11,014 bases of DNA, taken from the NCBI GenBank assembly GCA_965365655.1, contig CBDUCN010000166.1, positions 1 to 11,014 on the forward strand, written 5' to 3'. The notes under the pieces were generated by a model. It was not told the origin of the DNA. It made no database searches and saw only the letters and a list, made by a program, of their open reading frames with translations. Source of the stretch: JBFHNV01 sp965365655 (GTDB taxonomy: Bacteria > Pseudomonadota > Gammaproteobacteria > HK1). The translations under genes and the position numbers were made by a program. This document shows, in pieces, positions 6,008 through 11,014 of this stretch (its first letter is position 1; the number at the start of each line of letters is the position of its first letter).

Positions 6008-7311
6008 GCCGCGCGCTGCTGACCCGGCGCCGGTTCGCGCCGCTGTTCGTCACCCAGTTCCTGGGCGCGTTCAACGACAACGCGTTCAAGAACGCGCTCG
6101 TGATCCTGGTCACCTTCCAGGTCGCGACCTGTGGCGAGAGCCCGTTCCTCGTGACCGTCGCGGCCGGGCTGTTCATCGCGCCGTTCTTCGTCTTCTCCGC
6201 GACCGCCGGGCAGCTTGCCGACAAGTACGACAAGGCGCGTCTCATCCGCTACGTCAAGCTCGCCGAGATCGCGATCATGGGGCTCGGCGCCGCGGCGCTG
6301 CTCGCGGGCAGCGTGCCGGCGCTGATCACGGTGCTCGCGCTGATGGGCGCGCAGTCGGCGCTGTTCGGCCCGCTGAAGTACGGCATCCTGCCGCAGCACC
6401 TGGACGAGGACGACCTGATGGGCGCCAACGCGCTGATCCAGGGCAGCACCTTCGTCGCGATCCTGGTGGGCACGATCGCCGGCGGCAGCCTGGTCGCGCT
6501 GCCGCAGGGCGGCGCTGGCGCCGCCGGCTCCCTGGTCGTGCTCGTCGCGGTGGCCGGCTGGCTCGCGAGCCGCGGGATCCCGGACGCGCCGGCCGCCGAC
6601 CCGCGGCTGGTGCTCGATCCGAACATCTTCCGCCAGACGTGGCGCGTCGCGAAGATGGCCGCGGAGCAGCGCGACGTGCTGGTGGCCGTGATCGGGATCT
6701 CGTGGTTCTGGTTCGTCGGCGCGACGTTCCTGCAGCTGTTCCCGGCCTTCACCTGCGACGCGCTGGGCGGCGGGCCCGCGGTGGTGACGCTGCTGCTGAG
6801 CGCGTTCACGGTCGGCATCGCGCTCGGGGCGTGGGCCAGCACCCGCCTCACCGGCGGGCACGTGTCGCTCGCGCTGGCGCCGCTCGGCGCGGCCGGCGTG
6901 TGCGGCTTCGCGCTGTTGCCGGCGCTGTTCCCGCCGCCGATTCCCGCGGGCGCGGAGCTCACCGTCGCCGCGGTGGCCGCGAATGCAGGCAACTGGCCCG
7001 CGCTCGCGTCGCTGATCGGGCTCGCGGTGTTCGGCGGAATCTTCGTGGTGCCGATGTTCGCGTACGTGCAGGCGGCGAGCCCGCCCGAGTGCCGCGCGCG
7101 CATCATCGCGGCGGCCAACGTGCTCAACGCGCTGTTCATGGTGCTGTCCGCGGTGGTCACGCTGCTGCTGCTGCAGGCCGGCGTGAGCGTCAGCGGGGTG
7201 TTCGCGTTCACCGGTGTCGTGACGCTGCTCGTCGGGGCGTGGATGCTCGCGGCGAGCCCGGCGATGCGCGCCGCGGTGCGCGCGCGCCTCGCGGGGGCCG
7301 CGAACCCGTGA
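6004..7311 (+). CDS. MFS transporter of the LplT/Aas type (putative lysophospholipid transporter)
   Basis: This 435-residue, mostly hydrophobic protein has the spacing expected of a 12-helix major facilitator. Family signatures are FLGAFNDNAFKNAL (19-32), the motif A loop GQLADKYDKARL (69-80), GPLKYGILPQHL, and ISWFWFVGATFLQLFP from Ile232 after the central cytoplasmic loop. These are typical of LplT and of the MFS domain fused to PlsC and AMP-binding domains in Aas-like proteins. Those proteins flip lysophospholipids across the inner membrane for re-acylation. LplT of E. coli is about 400 residues, so this length is normal for an unfused protein. The GTG start at 6004 overlaps the upstream stop as GTGA and has GAAGAGG (5990-5996) seven bases upstream. 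No acyltransferase domain follows; birA begins 50 bp later. The family is sure, the substrate inferred. Confidence 0.88.
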   Translation: MSRALLTRRRFAPLFVTQFLGAFNDNAFKNALVILVTFQVATCGESPFLVTVAAGLFIAPFFVFSATAGQLADKYDKARLIRYVKLAEIAIMGLGAAALLAGSVPALITVLALMGAQSALFGPLKYGILPQHLDEDDLMGANALIQGSTFVAILVGTIAGGSLVALPQGGAGAAGSLVVLVAVAGWLASRGIPDAPAADPRLVLDPNIFRQTWRVAKMAAEQRDVLVAVIGISWFWFVGATFLQLFPAFTCDALGGGPAVVTLLLSAFTVGIALGAWASTRLTGGHVSLALAPLGAAGVCGFALLPALFPPPIPAGAELTVAAVAANAGNWPALASLIGLAVFGGIFVVPMFAYVQAASPPECRARIIAAANVLNALFMVLSAVVTLLLLQAGVSVSGVFAFTGVVTLLVGAWMLAASPAMRAAVRARLAGAANP

Positions 7312-7347
7312 CCGCCTCTCCGGCATCGCTTCCGTCGACGGACCCGT

Positions 7348-7353
7348 TACAAT
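7348..7353 (+). promoter_or_regulatory. Possible -10 element of a leaderless birA promoter
   Basis: TACAAT, five of six to the sigma-70 consensus, ends eight bases before the birA ATG at 7362, so transcription would start one or two bases before the start codon. No Shine-Dalgarno sequence precedes the ATG. No good -35 hexamer is seen 16-18 bases upstream. The GACCCGT just before it recurs in front of the 5462 gene. Confidence 0.4.
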
Positions 7354-7361
7354 CGCGCCCC

Positions 7362-8327
7362 ATGCCCGGGCCCCTGGACCTGCTGGACCTGCTCGCGGAC
7401 GGCCGCTTCCACTCCGGAGGCGCGCTGGGCGAGGCGCTGGGCATCGCGCGCACGACGGTGTGGAAGCACGTCAGGGCGCTCGAGGCCATGGGCCTCGAGG
7501 TGCACGGCGTGCGCGGCCGCGGCTACCGCCTCGCGCGTCCGCTGGAGCGCCTCGACGGTGACGCCATCTGCAGCGCGCTGGCGCCGGGGCCGTGCGCGAT
7601 CGTGGCGCCGGTGCACGTGCACGCGCAGGTGGAGTCCACCAGCGACTGGCTCGCGCAGCACGCGGCGGGCGCCGCGAACGGGACCGTGTGCCTGGCCGAG
7701 CGCCAGCTCGCGGGGCGCGGTCGCCGCGGCCGCGCGTGGGCCTCGCCGTTCGGACGCAACCTGTACCTGTCGCTGCTGTGGCGGTTGCCGGCGCGCCGCG
7801 TGTCCGGGCTGAGCATCGCGATGGGCGTGACGGTCGCGGAGGCCTGCGAGGCGGCGGGCGCCCGCAACATCGGACTCAAGTGGCCCAACGACCTGGTCGC
7901 GCCGCAGGGCAAGGTGGGCGGCATCCTGGTGGATCTCAGCACCGCCGGCGACGGCGCCGCGCTCGCCATCGTCGGCGTGGGCCTCAACGTGGACATGCCG
8001 TTCAGCCTGCGCGCGCCGATCGGCCAGCCGGTGACGGATCTGAACGAGCTGGCCGGTCGCCGCGTGTCGCGCAACGCGCTCGCGGTCGGCGTCATCGCCG
8101 CGATGCGCGCGGCGTTGCCGCGCTTCGAGCGCGAAGGCCTGAAGCCGTTCCGCGACCGTTTCGCCGCGCGCGACGCGAGCCGCGATCGCGAGGTCACCGT
8201 GGAGGAGGCCGGGCGTGTGAGCACCGGCCGCGCCCGCGGCATCGACGAGGACGGCGCGCTGATGCTGGAGACCGCCGACGGCATCGCGCACATCCACAGC
8301 GGCGACGTGAGCCTGAGGGCCGCCTGA
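7362..8327 (+). CDS. birA: Bifunctional biotin--[acetyl-CoA-carboxylase] ligase and biotin operon repressor
   Basis: BirA makes biotinyl-5'-AMP from biotin and ATP and attaches biotin to the carrier subunit of acetyl-CoA carboxylase; the adenylate-bound dimer represses biotin synthesis genes. The 321-residue protein has an N-terminal winged helix-turn-helix (HTH about 18-40, wing about 46-57 with VRGRGYRL), so it is the repressor-type enzyme. The ligase core follows: STSDWL, the adenylate-binding loop GRGRRG (118-123), PFGRNLYLSLLWR, KWPND with the catalytic-site Lys173, then KVGGILVD. The C-terminal SH3-like domain (from about 272) ends in GDVSLRAA. ATG 7362 is chosen because the E. coli protein begins at nearly the same place relative to the HTH. 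An in-frame GTG at 7308, overlapping the previous stop, would add 18 residues. The gene overlaps coaX by one base. Confidence 0.96.
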   Translation: MPGPLDLLDLLADGRFHSGGALGEALGIARTTVWKHVRALEAMGLEVHGVRGRGYRLARPLERLDGDAICSALAPGPCAIVAPVHVHAQVESTSDWLAQHAAGAANGTVCLAERQLAGRGRRGRAWASPFGRNLYLSLLWRLPARRVSGLSIAMGVTVAEACEAAGARNIGLKWPNDLVAPQGKVGGILVDLSTAGDGAALAIVGVGLNVDMPFSLRAPIGQPVTDLNELAGRRVSRNALAVGVIAAMRAALPRFEREGLKPFRDRFAARDASRDREVTVEEAGRVSTGRARGIDEDGALMLETADGIAHIHSGDVSLRAA

Positions 8328-9130
8328 TGATCGTGGTCGCGGATCTCGGCAACAGCCGCATCAAGTGGGGCCGCGTCGCGTACCACGCGAAGGACGGCGA
8401 GGCGCTGGAGCAGCACGAGGGCATGCGCTACGGCGAGGAGGGCCTGGACCACACGCTGGAACAGGCGTGGGGAGCGCTCGACACCCCGCGCGCCGTGATG
8501 TACTGCGCGGTGGCGCCCGAGTCCGTGGTCTCCGAGCTCGTGCACTACGTGAGCTCGAAGTGGGGCCTCAGGGCGATGCGCCTCGCGCCCACCGCCGAGG
8601 CCCACGGCGTGATCTGCGCGTACGACGAGCCGCGCCAGCTCGGCGCCGACCGCTGGGCCGCGCTGGCCGCCGGGCGCGCGATGAGCCCGGACCGCGGCGC
8701 GGTGATCGTCGACGCCGGCACCGCGATCACCGTGGACGCGCTGTCCGCCGACGGGCACCACGTCGGAGGCGTGATCCTCCCGGGCGTGCGGCTGATGCGC
8801 CGCGCGCTGGGCGAGGGCACCGCGCGTATCGGTTCGGTCGGCGGCGGCGCGGTGGATCTCCGCGCCCACAACACCGCGGGCGCGGTGGCGACCGGCACCG
8901 TGCTGAGCGCCGCGGCGGCGGTGGACCGCATCGTCGGCGACTACCGCGGGCTGGTCGGCGACGACGCACGCCTGCTGCTCACCGGCGGCGAGGGTCCGCT
9001 GATCACCGAGTACGCCGGAACCGGCTTCGAGGTCGTGCCCGACCTGGTGCTGCGCGGCCTCACGATCTTCGCGCGCGCGACGATCGACGAAGGCGAGGCG
9101 CAGCAGCCGGCGGCGGCCAGCGGCGACTGA
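8327..9130 (+). CDS. coaX: Type III pantothenate kinase
   Basis: CoaX phosphorylates pantothenate, the first step of coenzyme A synthesis, in the cytoplasm, and unlike type I CoaA is not inhibited by CoA. The 267-residue protein starts with VVADLGNSRIKWGR (Asp6, ATP phosphate-binding loop). It then has YDEPRQLGADRW (98-110, pantothenate-site GxDRW block), VDAGTAITVD with the catalytic Asp129, and GGVILPGVRLM. Later comes LLLTGGEGPLI of the second ASKHA lobe. Length is normal (about 245-270). ATG 8327 shares its A with the birA TGA (TGATG). GAGGG at 8315-8319 stands seven bases upstream, so birA and coaX are co-transcribed and coupled. The tail after residue 255 is an Ala/Gln-rich extension. 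The birA-coaX order is common in Gammaproteobacteria. Confidence 0.96.
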   Translation: MIVVADLGNSRIKWGRVAYHAKDGEALEQHEGMRYGEEGLDHTLEQAWGALDTPRAVMYCAVAPESVVSELVHYVSSKWGLRAMRLAPTAEAHGVICAYDEPRQLGADRWAALAAGRAMSPDRGAVIVDAGTAITVDALSADGHHVGGVILPGVRLMRRALGEGTARIGSVGGGAVDLRAHNTAGAVATGTVLSAAAAVDRIVGDYRGLVGDDARLLLTGGEGPLITEYAGTGFEVVPDLVLRGLTIFARATIDEGEAQQPAAASGD

Positions 9131-9195
9131 GGGCTCGTGAATCCTTCACTCGGCTGCTGCGCGTGCCGTGCCACAGCTGCGACTGCGTTGCCTGA

Positions 9196-9214
9196 CGTGA
9201 CGACGGCGGTCACG
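9196..9214. repeat. Small stem-loop between coaX and the SPOR gene
   Basis: CGTGAC (9196-9201) and GTCACG (9209-9214) form a perfect 6-bp stem with a 7-base loop. It lies 65 bases after the coaX stop in the 193-bp gap. No T-tract follows, so it is at most a weak terminator or mRNA-stabilising hairpin. A second, shorter stem, GTGAA/TTCAC (9137-9149), lies just after the coaX stop. I see no clear promoter for the next gene in this gap. Confidence 0.3.
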
Positions 9215-9323
9215 CGGCTCGCCGGGCCCCCCTGTCTCCGCGTCAGGCGCGTGACCCCGCTCGCCGCACGACCCGCTCGCGACGGCGCGCGAACGACCCG
9301 CGAGCTCTGAGGCCCGCACCGCG

Positions 9324-10205
9324 ATGCGATGGGTGGTGTACGCGCTGCTGGCTGCGAACCTCGGGCTGCTGACGTGGAACCTGTACAGCCGCGGCGGCGT
9401 GGCGCCTGCGGCGACGCGTGCGCCGGCGCAGCCCGCGAACGACGTCGGCCGGCTCGCGCTGCTGTCCGAGATCGGCGGGCAGGAGCTTCGCCGGCGCGCC
9501 GGCGCGCCGGCGCCGCCGTCCCCGGCCGCCGCGGACGCTGCGCCGCAGGCGCCCGCGGCGGCGCGCGCGCCGGACGCGCCGGCGCCGGACATCGACTCCG
9601 GCGTCATGGCGGGGCAGGGCGCGGCGGCCGACGGCCCCCCGCCGCCGGCGCGCACCTGCCTGACGCTGGGCCCGCTCGCCGACGAGGCGCCGCTGGCCGC
9701 GATCACCGGCTGGCTCTCGGAGCGCGGCGCTGAGGTGGACGTGCGCACCGACGAGCGCCGCGAGGTCGCGCTGTACTGGGTCTACTTTCCGCCACGCGCG
9801 AGCCGCGACGCGGCCGTCGAGGAGGTGGAGCGGCTGCGCGCGCAGGGCGTCGACGACGTGATCGTGGTGCCGAAGGGCGACATGGCCAACGCGATCAGCC
9901 TCGGCGTGTTCAGCCGCACCGAGACCCGTGACCGCCGCCTGCGCGAGCTCAAAGGGCTCGGTCGCGAGCCGCTGGTGTCGCCGCGCTACCGCACCAAGCA
10001 GGCGACCTGGGTGGACGTCGCGGCGCAGCCGGGCGTGCTGGACGAGGCAGCGGTGGCGGCGCGGTGGCCCGAGATCCAGGTCACGACGAGCGCGTGCGCG
10101 CGCGCTGAAATTGCCGCGGCGGCAGGCGGTTCCTACAATCCGGACCCGGAGACGCCGCCCGCCGCGCCGCGCCGCTTCCACTTCTCCGGAACCGAAGCGC
10201 GCTGA
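9324..10205 (+). CDS. SPOR domain-containing inner-membrane-anchored envelope protein
   Basis: This 293-residue protein has one N-terminal membrane segment (about 3-20, MRWVVYALLAANLGLLTWNLY) placing the rest in the periplasm. An Ala/Pro-rich low-complexity linker follows (about 50-107), then a SPOR-like domain (about 111-232) running from CLTLGPL through YWVYFPP (151-157), DDVIVVPKGDMANAISLGVFS and ending in ATWVDV. SPOR domains bind glycan strands lacking stem peptides, usually at the division site. Pseudomonads have a similar gene between coaX and the tRNA cluster, which supports the assignment. ATG 9324 has TGAGG (9308-9312) eleven bases upstream. The linker contains a perfect period-8 CCGGCGC repeat (9491-9514), which could vary in length. 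Its last codons (from 10111) contain the tRNA-Thr promoter, and the reading there (AEIAAAAGGSYNPD) seems constrained by it. Confidence 0.85.
   Translation: MRWVVYALLAANLGLLTWNLYSRGGVAPAATRAPAQPANDVGRLALLSEIGGQELRRRAGAPAPPSPAAADAAPQAPAAARAPDAPAPDIDSGVMAGQGAAADGPPPPARTCLTLGPLADEAPLAAITGWLSERGAEVDVRTDERREVALYWVYFPPRASRDAAVEEVERLRAQGVDDVIVVPKGDMANAISLGVFSRTETRDRRLRELKGLGREPLVSPRYRTKQATWVDVAAQPGVLDEAAVAARWPEIQVTTSACARAEIAAAAGGSYNPDPETPPAAPRRFHFSGTEAR
10111..10139 (+). promoter_or_regulatory. Sigma-70-type promoter for tRNA-Thr, inside the SPOR gene
   Basis: TTGCCG (10111-10116) and TACAAT (10134-10139) are separated by exactly 17 bases, the best promoter match in the window. Transcription would start near 10146, about 90 bases before the mature tRNA. 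The bases after the -10 (CCGGACC) are G+C-rich, as in stringently controlled stable-RNA promoters. It overlaps codons about 263-272 of the SPOR gene. Confidence 0.65.
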
Positions 10206-10234
10206 CACGGGCGCCCGCGCGGCGCGAACGACAC

Positions 10235-10310
10235 GCCGGCTTAGCTCAGTTGGTAGAGCAGTTGCCTTGTAAGCATCAGGTCCCGGGTTCGATTCCTGGA
10301 GCCGGCACCA
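10235..10310 (+). tRNA. tRNA-Thr (anticodon UGU)
   Basis: This is a 76-base tRNA with encoded CCA. The acceptor stem is GCCGGCT/AGCCGGC (10235-10241 with 10300-10306). The D-stem is GCTC/GAGC with loop AGTTGGTA. The anticodon stem is 10261-10265 with 10273-10277, and loop CTTGTAA carries TGT at 10268-10270. The variable loop is AGGTC, the T-stem CCGGG/CCTGG and the T-loop TTCGATT; the discriminator A comes before CCA. The anticodon stem has one U-U mismatch at its second pair. It reads ACA and other ACN codons. It sits 29 bp after the SPOR gene, as in the coaX-SPOR-tRNA order of related genomes. Confidence 0.97.
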
Positions 10311-10337
10311 GACATCAGCGCATCAGAAGCTTCGGCA

Positions 10338-10357
10338 ACCCGGGTTTGAACCCGGGT
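10338..10357. repeat. T-arm-like perfect inverted repeat downstream of tRNA-Thr
   Basis: ACCCGGG (10338-10344) and CCCGGGT (10351-10357) flank TTTGAA, a 7-bp stem with a 6-base loop, 27 bases after the tRNA. The stretch CCCGGGTTTGA copies the tRNA's own CCCGGGTTCGA (10282-10292) with one change. It may end the tRNA transcript, although no T-tract follows, or be a relic of a tRNA 3' end. Confidence 0.45.
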
Positions 10358-10370
10358 GCATGCCGGGGGG

Positions 10371-10376
10371 TATGCT
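10371..10376 (+). promoter_or_regulatory. Weak -10-like element before the lipoprotein-like gene
   Basis: TATGCT lies about 80 bases before the ATG at 10459. TTGAAC at 10346-10351 would be its -35, but the spacing is 19 bases, longer than normal. Support is weak, and transcription could also continue from the tRNA-Thr promoter. Confidence 0.2.
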
Positions 10377-10458
10377 GGGCGGGCGTCAGACAAACGCTCA
10401 ACGAGTGCCCCACGGCGGGGTTGGCCGCCGCGCGAGCGCAACCGAGCGGAGCGTTGCC

Positions 10459-11014
10459 ATGAGACATCTCGTCCTTTCGCTGCTGGTGGTGCTGTGCGCG
10501 GGATGTGCGGGCGTCGGTGTGACGCCTGGCGCAGGCGACGGCTCGGACGCCGCGACCACCGCTACGGCCTGCCTCGGCAACACCGCACTGCCCCCGGTGC
10601 TGGCCGGCCGGTTGCGGCCCGTCGACGACCCCGCGCTGCTCGCGCAGGCCCTGGGAGAGCCCATGGCGGGCAAGCTGTGCCAGGGGCAGGTCTACCAGGT
10701 CCGGGAGGATGCCCGCGTGCGCGTCTACCGCGCCTGGAACAGCACCAATCCGGGCAGCGAGCTGGGCCAGTGGTGGGCGGCGCAGGAGCCGGCGGGCAAG
10801 GTCGCGCAGTATCGCCGCGACTACGAGATCTGCTACCAGTGGTCGCCGCTGGATCGGCTCACCCACTGCGTGCTGGCCGCCGGCGCCAGGGTGGTCGTGG
10901 GCACCGGCCAGAGTGCCCGGTGCTCCGAGTACCTCACCTATCCGGTGTCCGCCGCGCAGCAGATCTTCATCGAGGATGCGGGCGCGGTGGTGACGGACTG
11001 CGAGACCTTCGACG
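10459..11014 (+). CDS. Putative lipoprotein of unknown function, 3' end cut by window edge
   Basis: The 185 codons present begin MRHLVLSLLVVLCAGCAG and have no stop before the window ends. A short basic start, a hydrophobic stretch (4-14) and Cys16 after Ala-Gly suggest a lipoprotein signal, although position -3 is Cys rather than the usual Leu. If it is not lipidated, it could be a plain signal peptide. The mature part is acidic/polar and has several further cysteines (Cys38 in TACLGN, one in KLCQGQVYQV, then in YEICYQW, LTHCVLAAG, SARCSEYL and VVTDCETF), suggesting disulfides in the periplasm. The sequence VYRAWNSTNPGSELGQWW is distinctive, but I do not recognise the family. CGGAG (10447-10451) stands seven bases before ATG 10459, which supports the start. 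It occupies the place where tufB or further tRNAs stand in related genomes. Confidence 0.75.
   Translation, partial: MRHLVLSLLVVLCAGCAGVGVTPGAGDGSDAATTATACLGNTALPPVLAGRLRPVDDPALLAQALGEPMAGKLCQGQVYQVREDARVRVYRAWNSTNPGSELGQWWAAQEPAGKVAQYRRDYEICYQWSPLDRLTHCVLAAGARVVVGTGQSARCSEYLTYPVSAAQQIFIEDAGAVVTDCETFD

Noticed and set aside
5650..7326. A 558-codon minus-strand open frame opposite the transporter gene
   Set aside because: The product is rich in Arg, His, Glu and Gln, typical of antisense reading of a GC-rich hydrophobic gene. The plus-strand MFS frame is clearly the coding one.
5874..7361. The 496 codons upstream in frame with birA, as a giant N-terminal fusion
   Set aside because: They run out of frame through the real transporter gene and give Arg/Ala-rich nonsense. 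BirA family similarity begins only at about 7362.
7592..8326. The long in-frame upstream extension of coaX through birA
   Set aside because: It is the wrong frame of birA. CoaX begins at ATG 8327 with the family's usual VVADLGNSRIKW and a good ribosome binding site.
9491..9514. CCGGCGCG tandem repeat as a regulatory or CRISPR-like array
   Set aside because: Only three 8-base units inside the Ala/Pro/Arg-coding linker of the SPOR gene. It is ordinary low-complexity sequence and is noted in that gene's entry.
10241..10441. A 66-codon minus-strand frame over the tRNA, encoding GSRNRTRDLMLTRQLLYQLS
   Set aside because: This is the well-known spurious translation of the antisense of a tRNA gene and is not a protein.

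Overview
This is a very GC-rich window of bacterial chromosome, most likely from a gammaproteobacterium. The main reason is the block birA - coaX - SPOR-domain gene - tRNA-Thr(UGU). From memory this matches the Pseudomonas-type neighbourhood upstream of the tRNA/tufB cluster; enteric bacteria have the related order birA - coaA - thrU. I see no phage genes, transposase, CRISPR array or toxin module. Most of the window is core metabolism and envelope housekeeping. The less ordinary parts are a few orphan genes and some promoter architecture.

Left part (1-3895, minus strand): three genes read leftward. They are a nucleotidyltransferase-like protein (2804-3895), a class I SAM-dependent methyltransferase (1856-2710), and the first 530 codons of acetyl-CoA synthetase acs (1-1590), whose C-terminus lies outside the window. 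The 265 bp in front of acs holds a good ribosome binding site, a -10-like hexamer, two inverted repeats and a run of eight G on the coding strand.

Middle part (3961-7311, plus strand): a divergent 65-bp gap leads into an ABHD10-like alpha/beta hydrolase (3961-4731), which overlaps a membrane protein of unknown function (4724-5401). After a 60-bp gap comes a second coupled pair. Its first gene is a 181-residue membrane protein that looks like the C-terminal membrane region of PlsC-type acyltransferases without the catalytic part (5462-6007). It overlaps by GTGA an LplT/Aas-type MFS transporter (6004-7311). The pair suggests phospholipid or lysophospholipid handling.

Right part (7362-11014, plus strand): birA (7362-8327) and coaX (8327-9130) overlap by one base and link biotin ligation/repression with the first step of CoA synthesis. 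A SPOR-domain cell-envelope protein (9324-10205) follows. A good sigma-70-type promoter lies inside its last codons and should drive tRNA-Thr(UGU) at 10235-10310. After the tRNA, where further tRNA genes and tufB would be expected, there is instead a T-arm-like inverted repeat and the start of an unrecognised, cysteine-containing lipoprotein-like gene that runs off the right edge.

Two transcription-unit starts (5462 and 7362) have a -10-like element ending 6-8 bases before the ATG and no Shine-Dalgarno sequence, which suggests leaderless mRNAs. I see no convincing wholly new system. The best candidates for follow-up are the stand-alone acyltransferase-tail protein with its transporter, the two unrecognised genes, and the break in the tRNA/tufB synteny.
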